Position numbers and translations under genes: made by a program
Assembly (NCBI GenBank): GCA_902797265.1
Contig: CADBSF010000064.1
Coordinates: 1-37,686, forward strand
Reading direction: 5' to 3'
Source of the DNA: an uncultured Erysipelotrichaceae bacterium
GTDB lineage: Bacteria > Bacillota_I > Bacilli_A > RF39 > UBA660
DNA: 37,686 nucleotides
Notes under the pieces: model-generated
What the model was told of the DNA's origin: nothing
The model's database searches: none
What the model saw: only the letters and a program-made list of their open reading frames with translations
Shown: positions 7,846 through 15,161 of the stretch, in pieces
How positions within the stretch are numbered: position 1 is the first letter of the stretch
Layout of the letters: each line of letters opens with the position of its first letter

Positions 7846-8288
7846 AGATTCTTTTCCTCATATTCTAATATTTTATTTACTCTTCTATGATGTTTTTCTA
7901 ATTCAGAGAATGGTGTTGAAATAAAAGTTAATACAATATTTAGTGCTTCTTCTTTCTCTATTTTTTCACTAAATGCTACAATATTACTATTATTATCAAT
8001 TCTAGTTATTTTGGCTTCTTCTACATTATCAACTTTTGCACAACGGACTGTTTTTACTTTATTACAAGCAATACTAATTCCTATCCCAGAGCCACAGATT
8101 GCGACTCCATAGTCTACTTGATGATTCTTTATGTTTTCTCCTAATAAAAAGGCATAATCAGGATAATCTGTTGATTCTTCACTATTTGTACCAAAATCTA
8201 TTATTTCATAATTTCTTTTTACTAGTTCTTCTTTTAAATACTCTTTTAATTGAAATCCTCTATGATCTGCTGCTAAACCTATTTTCAT
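7842..8288 (-). CDS. rpiB: Ribose-5-phosphate isomerase B (RpiB/LacAB family)
   Basis: Interconverts ribose 5-phosphate and ribulose 5-phosphate in the non-oxidative pentose phosphate pathway. The 148 residues are normal for the family. Visible motifs are GLAADHRGFQLKEYL at the N terminus, TDYPDYAF, the active-site cysteine in AICGSGIGISIACNK, and the terminal HHRRVNKI. It shares a 4-bp overlap with the DUF1146 gene. In Bacillus the homologue ywlF lies in the same wider region as prfA, spoIIR and mntP, so this is conserved context. A sugar-specific RpiB relative cannot be excluded. Confidence 0.92.
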   Translation of the reverse strand: MKIGLAADHRGFQLKEYLKEELVKRNYEIIDFGTNSEESTDYPDYAFLLGENIKNHQVDYGVAICGSGIGISIACNKVKTVRCAKVDNVEEAKITRIDNNSNIVAFSEKIEKEEALNIVLTFISTPFSELEKHHRRVNKILEYEEKNL

Positions 8289-8346
8289 ATTATTCTCCTC
8301 TTTCTTATTTCATATCATAAGTATATCATAATTTCTTTTTATTTTT

Positions 8347-8381
8347 CGAAAGAAAAAGAAGCTTCTTTTATTCAGCTTCTT
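8347..8381 (-). terminator. Intrinsic terminator of rpmE
   Basis: Arms AAGAAGC (8356-8362) and GCTTCTT (8375-8381) pair over 7 bp across a 12-nt loop. The minus-strand downstream side is T-rich. The stem overlaps the end of rpmE. Confidence 0.65.
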
Positions 8382-8586
8382 CTTTTTTATCAAATCCATA
8401 TTTTTTATTGAATTTATCAACACGTCCTGCACGAGATGCTCTGTTTTGTTTTCCTGTATAAAAAGGATGACATTTTGAGCATACTTCAACATTAATTTCA
8501 CTTTTTGTTGATTTACAAGTAAATTTTTCTCCACATGCACATGTTACTGTACAATCTTTAATTTCTGGATGGATATCTTTTTTCAT
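8368..8586 (-). CDS. rpmE: 50S ribosomal protein L31 (zinc-binding type)
   Basis: Large-subunit protein that helps bridge the two ribosomal subunits. 72 residues beginning [19 protein letters not shown]. Zinc-binding cysteines are present as CxC and CxxC (CSKC), which marks the C+ form rather than the zinc-free YtiA form. The start is ATG 8586: AAGGAGAG precedes it at proper distance, whereas the upstream ATG at 8607 has no ribosome site and lies inside a leader hairpin. It has its own promoter and leader (8603-8673). Confidence 0.95.
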   Translation of the reverse strand: MKKDIHPEIKDCTVTCACGEKFTCKSTKSEINVEVCSKCHPFYTGKQNRASRAGRVDKFNKKYGFDKKEEAE

Positions 8587-8603
8587 TCTAATCTCTCCTT
8601 CCG

Positions 8604-8625
8604 CCATGACAAATACTTGTCATAG
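8604..8625 (-). promoter_or_regulatory. Leader hairpin of rpmE, candidate L31 autoregulatory site
   Basis: Between the rpmE promoter and its ribosome site, TGACAA (8607-8612) and TTGTCA (8617-8622) form an exact palindrome with a 4-nt loop. The stem extends to 9 pairs (8604-8612 with 8617-8625) with one G-U pair. L31 leaders that bind the protein are known in Firmicutes and gamma-proteobacteria; whether this hairpin belongs to that RNA family was not testable here. Confidence 0.5.
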
Positions 8626-8644
8626 TAATTCAATTCGCTTTTAT

Positions 8645-8673
8645 ACTATATCAAATAATTTGTTCTTTTTCAA
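8645..8673 (-). promoter_or_regulatory. rpmE promoter
   Basis: Minus strand TTGAAA (8673-8668), 17-bp spacer, TATAGT (8650-8645): a good SigA-type promoter. Predicted start is near 8638, giving a leader of about 50 nt. It overlaps the stop codon of the SGNH-like gene. Confidence 0.75.
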
Positions 8674-9277
8674 GTATTTTTTCTAATCTTATCGATATTT
8701 GCTTGTTTTGATCTGTATAGGAAAGACTATTATCGATTAAATGATAAGTATCTAAGTATATAATTTCTTTTTCTTTTAAAATCGTATTTACTCTATCTCG
8801 ATAGATATTATCTATCTTGTTTTCTGTTTTGGGATATCCAATTACTAAGATTGTATTTTTATAGTACTTTTTAATTTCTTTTAATAATTTTGTTAATTCT
8901 ATTTGTTCTTCTTCTAATGGATTATTACTTGTAATATGTTTTTCTTTTAATGTTATTTTATATAAATAATCATTTAAACCTAGATTAATTATTAGAAAAT
9001 GAGATTCTAATAAATCTTTTTTTAAAGATGGTTGTTTTAATAAGAGAAGAGTTTCATGAATTGTTAAATCTTCTTGAATATATTTCTTATTAATGGTTAT
9101 TTTTCTATTATTTGATAATTGTATTTGATTAAAATAATCTAAGTAATTATTATTTTGTTTTGATAGGAAATCTCCTAGTACTAGAATTTTCCTATTAGAT
9201 TTTTTGGTATCATTATAAATATAAAATACGGATAGACTTAATAGAATTAGAATAATTAATTTTATAATTTTATTCAT
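8651..9277 (-). CDS. SGNH-hydrolase-like membrane-anchored protein, probably catalytically altered
   Basis: 208 residues with an N-terminal membrane helix or signal anchor (about 5-22) and an extracellular domain. The first strand reads KILVLGDFLS where SGNH hydrolases have GDS; the nucleophile Ser is thus replaced by Phe. Block III is recognisable as INLGLNDYL. A second strand ILVIGYPK fits the fold. The usual C-terminal DxxH block is not visible. I therefore call it SGNH-like in fold but probably inactive or changed in chemistry. It lies between murA and rpmE, which hints at a wall-related role (inference). Ribosome site GGAGG precedes ATG 9277. Confidence 0.6.
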   Translation of the reverse strand: MNKIIKLIILILLSLSVFYIYNDTKKSNRKILVLGDFLSKQNNNYLDYFNQIQLSNNRKITINKKYIQEDLTIHETLLLLKQPSLKKDLLESHFLIINLGLNDYLYKITLKEKHITSNNPLEEEQIELTKLLKEIKKYYKNTILVIGYPKTENKIDNIYRDRVNTILKEKEIIYLDTYHLIDNSLSYTDQNKQISIRLEKILEKEQII

Positions 9278-9286
9278 TTTTCCTCC

Positions 9287-9322
9287 AAAAAAAGAAATAT
9301 AACTATTTCATTATATTTCTTT
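9287..9322 (-). terminator. Intrinsic terminator of the fba-murA transcript
   Basis: A 12-bp stem AAAGAAATATAA (9291-9302) / TTATATTTCTTT (9311-9322), loop of 8 nt, with T residues following on the minus strand. It overlaps the murA stop codon. Confidence 0.75.
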
Positions 9323-10567
9323 TATTTCTATTTTAGCACCTACAGAACTTAGTTTTTCTACAATTTGTTCATATCCTCTTAAAATATGTTCTGCTGAAGT
9401 AATGGTTGTTTTTCCTGTTGCGATTAAAGCTGCGGCTACCATTGCGGCTCCTGCTCTTAAGTCTGTTGCGACTACTTCACAGCCTGTTAATTCCGTTGGT
9501 CCTATGATTGTAGCGGTTTGATTCTTTTCTTCAATATCTGCTCCTAGGGCTTTTAAATACGGAATATGCATAAATCTGTTTTCCCAAATGGTTTCCATTA
9601 CTTTGCTTTTTCCACTAGCTTTGGTTAATAATACGGTAAATGGTTGTTGCAAATCCGTTGGAAATCCTGGATAAACAGCTGTTTTGATGGTAGTTGGTTT
9701 TAATTCATTCGTACTTTCTAATACTCTTACATAGTCTTGTCCTACTTCTAATTCTACTCCTATTTCCTCTAATTTTGAGATTAGAGAATCCACATGTTCT
9801 GGTATGACATTATCAATTTTTAAATTCTTTCCACATAAAGCTCCTATAATGATATAAGTTCCTGCTTCTATTCTGTCTGGTATCACTTCGTGGAAACATT
9901 TATGTAAATAATCTACTCCTTCGATTTTAATGGTTGAAGTTCCTGCTCCTGTTATTTTAGCGCCCATATTATTTAAAAAAGTAGCGATATTTACGATTTC
10001 TGGTTCTTTGGCTGCATTATCGATAATTGTTTTTCCTTTGGCCTTTACTGCTGCTAGCATAATGTTGATAGTTGCACCTACGGAAGCAATATCTAAGTAA
10101 ATATTTGCTCCTCTTAATTCTTCTGCTTCTACGATGTATTTATTTTTTTCACTTCTAACCGTTGCTCCTAAAGCTTCAAAACCCTTTAAATGTAAATCAA
10201 TGGGTCTTGCTCCAATTGAACAACCTCCTGGAAAATACATCTCTGCCTTTTTATATTTTCCTAATAATGCTCCCATAAAATAATAAGAAGCTCTTAATTT
10301 TTTAGAATATTGTTCTGAGATTTCTGTATTTATAATCTCTTTTGGATTGATTACTATGCTTTCTGTAGAACGATTATAATTAACGTGTAGTAGGTCTAGA
10401 ATATCACATAAAGCATTTGTATCCGTTATTTCTGGAACATTGCATATCGTTACTTCTTCATCTGTTAAAATAGCTGCTGGGATTAACGCAACAATGGCAT
10501 TTTTGGCTCCACCTATACGGATACTTCCTTCTAAACTTCTTCCACCTTCTATTTCAATTATTTTCAT
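9311..10567 (-). CDS. murA: UDP-N-acetylglucosamine 1-carboxyvinyltransferase (MurA)
   Basis: First committed enzyme of peptidoglycan synthesis: adds enolpyruvate from PEP to UDP-GlcNAc in the cytosol. 418 residues. K22 and N23 lie in GGAKNAIVALIPAAIL. The catalytic Cys is C116 in the loop FPGGCSIGARPIDLH, the residue targeted by fosfomycin. The C-terminal DLRAGAAMVAAAL motif is present. It is 18 bp downstream of fba with no terminator between, so both are probably cotranscribed. Bacilli often carry two MurA copies; the position next to fba matches the second copy (murZ/murAB) of Bacillus. Confidence 0.96.
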   Translation of the reverse strand: MKIIEIEGGRSLEGSIRIGGAKNAIVALIPAAILTDEEVTICNVPEITDTNALCDILDLLHVNYNRSTESIVINPKEIINTEISEQYSKKLRASYYFMGALLGKYKKAEMYFPGGCSIGARPIDLHLKGFEALGATVRSEKNKYIVEAEELRGANIYLDIASVGATINIMLAAVKAKGKTIIDNAAKEPEIVNIATFLNNMGAKITGAGTSTIKIEGVDYLHKCFHEVIPDRIEAGTYIIIGALCGKNLKIDNVIPEHVDSLISKLEEIGVELEVGQDYVRVLESTNELKPTTIKTAVYPGFPTDLQQPFTVLLTKASGKSKVMETIWENRFMHIPYLKALGADIEEKNQTATIIGPTELTGCEVVATDLRAGAAMVAAALIATGKTTITSAEHILRGYEQIVEKLSSVGAKIEIKEI

Positions 10568-10585
10568 TTTACCCTCCTGAAAATA

Positions 10586-11428
10586 TTATTTTGTTTGAAA
10601 TAATTCGATTTTTTTCTTAATTGTCTCTTTCATAGCTTGTTCTCCACTACCGATTACTTTTCGTGGATCATAAGCTTTTTCATCTTCTTGTAAGAATTTT
10701 CTTACTGCTGTTGAAAAACTATATTGTAATTCTGTATTTACATTAATTTTTGAAATGCCAGATTCAATTGCTTTTTGAATTTTATCATCTGGAATACCAC
10801 TTCCTCCATGTAATACAAGAGGTATTGGGAGAGCATCATTTATTTTTTTCATAGTATCAAAATCTAGATTTGGTTCTCCTTTATAGAAACCATGAACACT
10901 TCCTAATGCAGGAGCAATTGCATCAATTCCTGTTTTTTCATATAATTCGACACATTCTTCTAGTCTCGCATTATAGATACTACTTGATACATTATCTTCT
11001 GTTCCTCCTATGTGACCTACTTCTGCTTCTACGGTAACTCCTCTTTCATGAGCATAATCAACTACTTCTTTTGTAATTCTTATATTTTCTTCTAATTCAT
11101 GTTTAGAAGCATCAATCATTACTGAAGAAAAACCAGCATCAATTGCTTTTTTACAAGTATCAAAACTTTGTCCATGATCAATGTGAAGACATACAGGAAT
11201 CGTAATTTGTTTATCTTCTATTAGTCCATTTACCATACCTGTTACTGTATGAGGACCTCCCATATATTTTAAGGCTCCTTCACTAACTCCTAAAATGACT
11301 GGTATATTCATTTCTTGACATACTTCTAAAATGTATTTTGTCCACTCTAAATTATTGATATTAAAGTGAGGAACTGCATAATGATTTTCTTTTGCTTGAC
11401 TAAGCATTTCTTTAAAATTTACTAACAT
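10586..11428 (-). CDS. fba: Class II fructose-1,6-bisphosphate aldolase
   Basis: Zinc-dependent glycolytic enzyme that splits fructose 1,6-bisphosphate. 280 residues. D84 and H85 lie in the conserved LHIDHG; further zinc ligands are in EAEVGHIGG and in VLHGGSGIP. The GSVHG motif is present. The start is ATG 11428, preceded by GGGTGAT; three codons earlier there is only a GTG overlapping that site. A near-consensus promoter (11448-11475) drives it. Confidence 0.95.
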   Translation of the reverse strand: MLVNFKEMLSQAKENHYAVPHFNINNLEWTKYILEVCQEMNIPVILGVSEGALKYMGGPHTVTGMVNGLIEDKQITIPVCLHIDHGQSFDTCKKAIDAGFSSVMIDASKHELEENIRITKEVVDYAHERGVTVEAEVGHIGGTEDNVSSSIYNARLEECVELYEKTGIDAIAPALGSVHGFYKGEPNLDFDTMKKINDALPIPLVLHGGSGIPDDKIQKAIESGISKINVNTELQYSFSTAVRKFLQEDEKAYDPRKVIGSGEQAMKETIKKKIELFQTK

Positions 11429-11447
11429 TCTTATCACCCACTTTAAT

Positions 11448-11475
11448 ATTATAAAAGTAAACTGTTTTTTGTCAA
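11448..11475 (-). promoter_or_regulatory. fba promoter
   Basis: Perfect TTGACA (minus strand, 11475-11470), 16-bp spacer, perfect TATAAT (11453-11448). This is the best consensus promoter in the window and fits high expression of a glycolytic gene. Confidence 0.85.
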
Positions 11476-11510
11476 TTCATTCTGACTTTTCTTTTATGAT
11501 TTGTCGTAAA

Positions 11511-12044
11511 CTAATGGAATAATAAATTCTTTAGACCTAATAATAATAAAATACCAATTCCTATCTTTTTTCCTTTTTCTTGATATTTATTCGATAAATA
11601 AGTTCCTATTTTTAATCCACTATACGTAAATATCATACTAGATATAGAAATAATAGGTACTGCTAGAAAAAAGAATTCTTTTTTCAATCCATAAACAAAT
11701 CCTATTGCTAGACTATCGATACTAACAGTTACTGCTACAAGAATAATTTTTAAAACAGTAAATGAAATGATTTTGTTTTCTTCACTCTTTTCATATGCCA
11801 TTTCTATTGAAAGAACAAGAAAAATGAAAGAAACTAGATAATTCATATTTTTACTAGATATTTGTATTAATTGATTTCCAATACGATATCCAATGAGTGG
11901 CATGATAAAATGAAATAATCCAATAATACTTACTAATTCCTTTTTCTCTTTTTTTAACAAATCTAAAGTACCTAAAGAAATTCCTAATGAAAAAGCATCC
12001 ATACTTAGACTGATTGCGATTAAACTATATATAAGGATTTTCAT
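11511..12044 (-). CDS. mntP: Manganese efflux pump (MntP family)
   Basis: 177 residues with six predicted membrane helices in two three-helix repeats. Acidic residues in helix 1 (SMDAFSLGISLG) and helix 4 (SIDSLAIGFVYG) are the family's metal-coordinating sites. The FHFIMPLIGYRIG segment matches the FQxxMPxxG motif. MntP exports excess Mn(II). In Bacillus the homologue ywlD lies near spoIIR and rpiB, as here. The related sporulation protein YtaF is an alternative, but motifs favour MntP. Any yybP-ykoY manganese riboswitch is absent upstream as far as I can see. Confidence 0.85.
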   Translation of the reverse strand: MKILIYSLIAISLSMDAFSLGISLGTLDLLKKEKKELVSIIGLFHFIMPLIGYRIGNQLIQISSKNMNYLVSFIFLVLSIEMAYEKSEENKIISFTVLKIILVAVTVSIDSLAIGFVYGLKKEFFFLAVPIISISSMIFTYSGLKIGTYLSNKYQEKGKKIGIGILLLLGLKNLLFH

Positions 12045-12078
12045 TTCATCACCTTATATATTCTATTCTATATGTTCT

Positions 12079-12588
12079 TTAAAAATACTTTTCTAGGATT
12101 TCTTTTAGAAAGGATTTATACTCAACCTTATCATTTTCTTGGTCCGATAAACAAACAGGTGGGAATAATAGACACCAAAAATTATCTCCTAAACCATCTC
12201 CTAGAGTAATGACTAGAGATTCATACTCTCCTTCCTCAAAGATAATATCTTGATAGTTTTTTTTAGGAAAAAAATTTTTTCCATAGTTTATTGTGAATTT
12301 TTTTTCATAATTGTTGTTTTCTAAAGTTTTATCCACAATTTCTGTGAATTGAGGAAGATTTTCTTGTATATAATTTCTGGATTCTTCTAAAGTAGTTAAC
12401 TGATTCATTTTTTTAATCAATGGCGTTACGTTTTTCACAACCTCTTTTTTTACTTGTTGATCAATTTCTTCATTAGAGTTCGCAATTACTCGAAATCGGA
12501 TTACTTCTTTTGGTATTATGATTTTCTCTTCTTTTATGATAGATAATATGACTATTACTAAACTAGCTATTATTACTATTTTTTTCAA
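12079..12588 (-). CDS. spoIIR: Stage II sporulation protein R
   Basis: Forespore-secreted signalling protein that triggers SpoIIGA to process pro-SigmaE in the mother cell. 169 residues: a short N-terminal hydrophobic segment (about 3-18), then the family core IPKEVIRFRVIANSNEEIDQ, FTINYGKNFFPKK and the signature EGEYESLVITLGDG followed by NFWCLLFPPVCL. The start codon is TTG at 12588, preceded by GAGG 8 nt upstream. That GAGG lies in the 3' arm of a hairpin (12594-12624), so ribosome access may depend on structure or on where transcription starts. Position after prmC matches Bacillus gene order. Confidence 0.93.
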   Translation of the reverse strand: MKKIVIIASLVIVILSIIKEEKIIIPKEVIRFRVIANSNEEIDQQVKKEVVKNVTPLIKKMNQLTTLEESRNYIQENLPQFTEIVDKTLENNNYEKKFTINYGKNFFPKKNYQDIIFEEGEYESLVITLGDGLGDNFWCLLFPPVCLSDQENDKVEYKSFLKEILEKYF

Positions 12589-12590
12589 AT

Positions 12591-12624
12591 AAAAAACCTC
12601 TCTTTCAATTCTATAGTGAGGTTT
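12591..12624 (-). terminator. Hairpin downstream of prmC that contains the spoIIR ribosome site
   Basis: AAACCTC (12594-12600) pairs with GAGGTTT (12618-12624); on the minus strand the 3' arm GAGGTTT continues into TTTATTTG. It looks like an intrinsic terminator for prmC, and the GAGG of its 3' arm is also the only good ribosome site for spoIIR (TTG 12588). Confidence 0.65.
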
Positions 12625-12635
12625 CTTTCTTTTTT

Positions 12636-13460
12636 TTATTCTAAATTTTTCATAATAAATAACATTCTATCTCTATTTTGTAAGTCTTTTTTGATTTCTA
12701 TTTTAATATCATCTAAATACTCTTTTGCGATGGAAGAGATTTCTTCTCCTTGTTCACATCCTATTTCGAAAGCAATTAAACATCTTTCTTTCATATGTGG
12801 AGTAATATTTTCTAGAATCTTTTTATAACAATCTAAGCCATCTTCTCCTCCATATAAAGCAATACTAGGTTCGTTATCTTTCACAATTTGTTCTATTTCT
12901 TCCTTTTCTTTAATATAAGGTGGATTACTGATAATAACATCATATTTTTTATCTATCTTGTTAAAAAAATCACTTTCTATGGTATTTGCTTTTGAATTTA
13001 GATAATTGATGTTTTCTTTTGTTAATTCTAAAGCTTCTTTGGAAATATCTACTAAATCTATTGTATTTGTGGATACTTTTTTTTCTAAAGATAGACCAAT
13101 TACTCCACTTCCACATCCTAAATCAATTATATCAATTGGATTAGAAAAATATTTCTTTATCTTTATAATTGTTTGTTCTACTAGTTCTTCTGTTTCAAAT
13201 CTTGGAATTAAGCATCTTTCATCAATTTTAAATTTTGTTCCATAGAAATTTACATATCCTAATACATATTGAAGTGGTTTTCCTTCTTCTAAGGCTTTTA
13301 TTTCTTGTTTATAGAGATTTACTTTTTCTTCACTTACTATATCATCTAAATATAAAAGTAATTCTAAAGGATTTTTTTCTAATAATTCTGCTAGTAATAT
13401 TTTTGCGTGAGTAGAATGACAATGACTTTTTCCATATATTAATAAATCTTCTACTCTCAT
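12636..13460 (-). CDS. prmC: Release factor glutamine N5-methyltransferase
   Basis: Methylates the glutamine of the GGQ motif in release factors, using S-adenosylmethionine. 274 residues. The N-terminal helical domain binds the release factor. The SAM-binding motif is DLGCGSG (113-119), and the catalytic NPPY motif (179-182) lies in IISNPPYIKEKEEI. It starts 4 bp after prfA, whose product is its substrate, so the two are translated from one message. Confidence 0.95.
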   Translation of the reverse strand: MRVEDLLIYGKSHCHSTHAKILLAELLEKNPLELLLYLDDIVSEEKVNLYKQEIKALEEGKPLQYVLGYVNFYGTKFKIDERCLIPRFETEELVEQTIIKIKKYFSNPIDIIDLGCGSGVIGLSLEKKVSTNTIDLVDISKEALELTKENINYLNSKANTIESDFFNKIDKKYDVIISNPPYIKEKEEIEQIVKDNEPSIALYGGEDGLDCYKKILENITPHMKERCLIAFEIGCEQGEEISSIAKEYLDDIKIEIKKDLQNRDRMLFIMKNLE

Positions 13461-13464
13461 AATC

Positions 13465-14529
13465 TTATTCTTCTTCTCCTTGTAATTTTCTTTTTTGATC
13501 TTCTTGTATTAGTGCATTGATTACATCATCTAGTGCTCCATCCATAATTCTATCTAAGTTGTTTGTTGTATATCCAATACGGTGATCTGTTACTCTATTT
13601 TGAGGATAATTGTAAGTTCTGATTTTTTCAGCACGATCTCCTGTTCCTATTTTACTACGTCTCATCATTCCTTCTTGTTCTTCTTTTTCTTGCATTTGTA
13701 ATTCATATAGACGAGATTTTAATACTTTCATAGCTTGTTCTCTGTTTTGAATTTGACTTCTTTCATTTTGACAAGTTACTACTAATCCTGTAGGTAAGTG
13801 AGTAATTCTTACAGCAGAATCTGTTGTATTTACTCCTTGTCCACCATTTCCACTAGAACGATAGATATCTACTCTGATATCATTTGGATTAATATCGATT
13901 TCAATGTCATCATCTGCTTCTGGCATTACTAATACTGTTGCGGTAGAAGTTTGAAGTCTTCCATTGGATTCTGTTACAGGTACACGTTGTACTCGATGAG
14001 AACCACTTTCATATTTTAAAAGAGAATACGCTCCTTTTCCTTTTATGATTAATTCTATTTGACTAAATCCTCCTGCTGTCCCATCTACGGAGTTATATAC
14101 TTGATAAGAAAAGCCTTGTTTTTCAGCATATCTAGTATACATTCTAAATAAGTCTCCTGCAAAGATATTGGCTTCATCTCCTCCAGCAGCTCCTCTTATT
14201 TCCATAATAACATTTTTACTATCATTTGGATCTTTTGGAATTAGTAGAATTTCTAACTCTTTATCTAGTTGTTCTTTTTCCTCTTCTAGATTCTTTAATT
14301 CTTCTTTTGCCATTTCTTCTAATTCTTTATCTTTTGTCATTTCTTTGGTACTTTCAATATCTTCTAATACCTTTTTATATTTCTTATAACAATTAACGAT
14401 ATCTTCTAATTCACTCATTTCCTTCGAATATTCTTTTGTTTTTTTGATATCACTTAATACTTCTGGTTTTGTTAATTCTAGTTCTAAATTGTTATACTTT
14501 TCTAATGTTGCTTCTAATCTTTCTATCAT
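13465..14529 (-). CDS. prfA: Peptide chain release factor 1
   Basis: Recognises UAA and UAG stop codons and triggers peptide release. 354 residues. The GGQ motif is at 229-231 in SSGNGGQGVN. The anticodon-like tripeptide is PVT (184-186), as in RF1 enzymes, which rules out RF2 (SPF). The coiled N-terminal domain (about 1-100) is charged, as usual. It sits between rpoE and prmC. Confidence 0.96.
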   Translation of the reverse strand: MIERLEATLEKYNNLELELTKPEVLSDIKKTKEYSKEMSELEDIVNCYKKYKKVLEDIESTKEMTKDKELEEMAKEELKNLEEEKEQLDKELEILLIPKDPNDSKNVIMEIRGAAGGDEANIFAGDLFRMYTRYAEKQGFSYQVYNSVDGTAGGFSQIELIIKGKGAYSLLKYESGSHRVQRVPVTESNGRLQTSTATVLVMPEADDDIEIDINPNDIRVDIYRSSGNGGQGVNTTDSAVRITHLPTGLVVTCQNERSQIQNREQAMKVLKSRLYELQMQEKEEQEGMMRRSKIGTGDRAEKIRTYNYPQNRVTDHRIGYTTNNLDRIMDGALDDVINALIQEDQKRKLQGEEE

Positions 14530-14582
14530 AATTTCACCCTTATTTCTCGTAATCAGTCCTATTATATCATATTTCTTTTATG

Positions 14583-14608
14583 AAAAAAACTAGATTATTG
14601 TTCTAGTT
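14583..14608 (-). terminator. Intrinsic terminator of rpoE
   Basis: AACTAGA (14588-14594) pairs with TCTAGTT (14602-14608) over 7 bp with a 7-nt loop; T residues follow on the minus strand. The stem overlaps the rpoE stop codon, so prfA-prmC probably start from a separate promoter. Confidence 0.75.
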
Positions 14609-15050
14609 CTAATTCATCTTCATCTATAACTACTAAGTCTTTTAATTCTTCATTTGTATCATCATCAAAATCTTCGTCTTCTGTATCATCATAATTATCT
14701 TCGTCTAAGCTATCTTCATCCTCATCTTGTTTTTCATCAAGATCTTCTTCTTCCTCTTCTTCTTCATCCTCATCATCAGATATCTTAATTACTTTATCAG
14801 AAGTATGATTGCTTCTAAGATCCCATTTTCCATTGTCTAATAATATGAATCTTTTATCGGTAGATAATGCTGTATAAAAATCAGCAATTTTTTTCTCAAA
14901 TACAGATTCTGGTAATTCTAATAATTTCATGATTTTTTTAAACAAATCTGCAGTATTCATTTTTCTTTTACTTTCTGTTAAAATGATTTCTGCAATATCT
15001 TTGTTTGACATTAATTCTAATTCTTCTTTTTTCATTGTTTTAAGACTCAT
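14595..15050 (-). CDS. rpoE: DNA-directed RNA polymerase delta subunit
   Basis: Accessory RNA polymerase subunit found in Bacilli that speeds enzyme recycling and makes transcription more sensitive to the initiating nucleotide. 151 residues: an N-terminal HARE-HTH-like domain (about 1-85, KEELELMSNKDIAEIIL...FILLDNGKWDLRS) and a disordered acidic tail with long runs of Glu and Asp. A good GGAGG site precedes ATG 15050. It has its own promoter (15125-15153) and a 17-bp palindrome just before the ribosome site. Presence of this subunit places the organism in the Bacilli. Confidence 0.95.
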   Translation of the reverse strand: MSLKTMKKEELELMSNKDIAEIILTESKRKMNTADLFKKIMKLLELPESVFEKKIADFYTALSTDKRFILLDNGKWDLRSNHTSDKVIKISDDEDEEEEEEEDLDEKQDEDEDSLDEDNYDDTEDEDFDDDTNEELKDLVVIDEDELELEQ

Positions 15051-15068
15051 AAGTAGTCCTCCTATATT

Positions 15069-15085
15069 TTAACATTATATGTTAA
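15069..15085. repeat. 17-bp perfect palindrome in the rpoE leader
   Basis: TTAACAT (15069-15075), a 3-nt centre and ATGTTAA (15079-15085) form an exact inverted repeat about 10 nt upstream of the rpoE ribosome site. It could be an operator or a small hairpin. No family can be assigned. Confidence 0.45.
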
Positions 15086-15124
15086 TTATATTTTTTTGTG
15101 TGGGTCTAAAAAAAGCCCAATAAA

Positions 15125-15153
15125 TTTATAACATATATCTTTTCTATACGCAA
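15125..15153 (-). promoter_or_regulatory. rpoE promoter
   Basis: Minus strand TTGCGT (15153-15148), 17-bp spacer and TATAAA (15130-15125), with TG one base before the -10, making an extended -10. Predicted start near 15118 gives a leader of about 68 nt, which includes a weak GGGC/ACCC hairpin. Confidence 0.55.
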
Positions 15154-15161
15154 CCTTTTTT

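Noticed and set aside
12328-12336. DnaA-box-like TTATCCACA
   Set aside because: A single copy inside the spoIIR coding sequence, explained by Val-Asp-Lys codons; no cluster of boxes.
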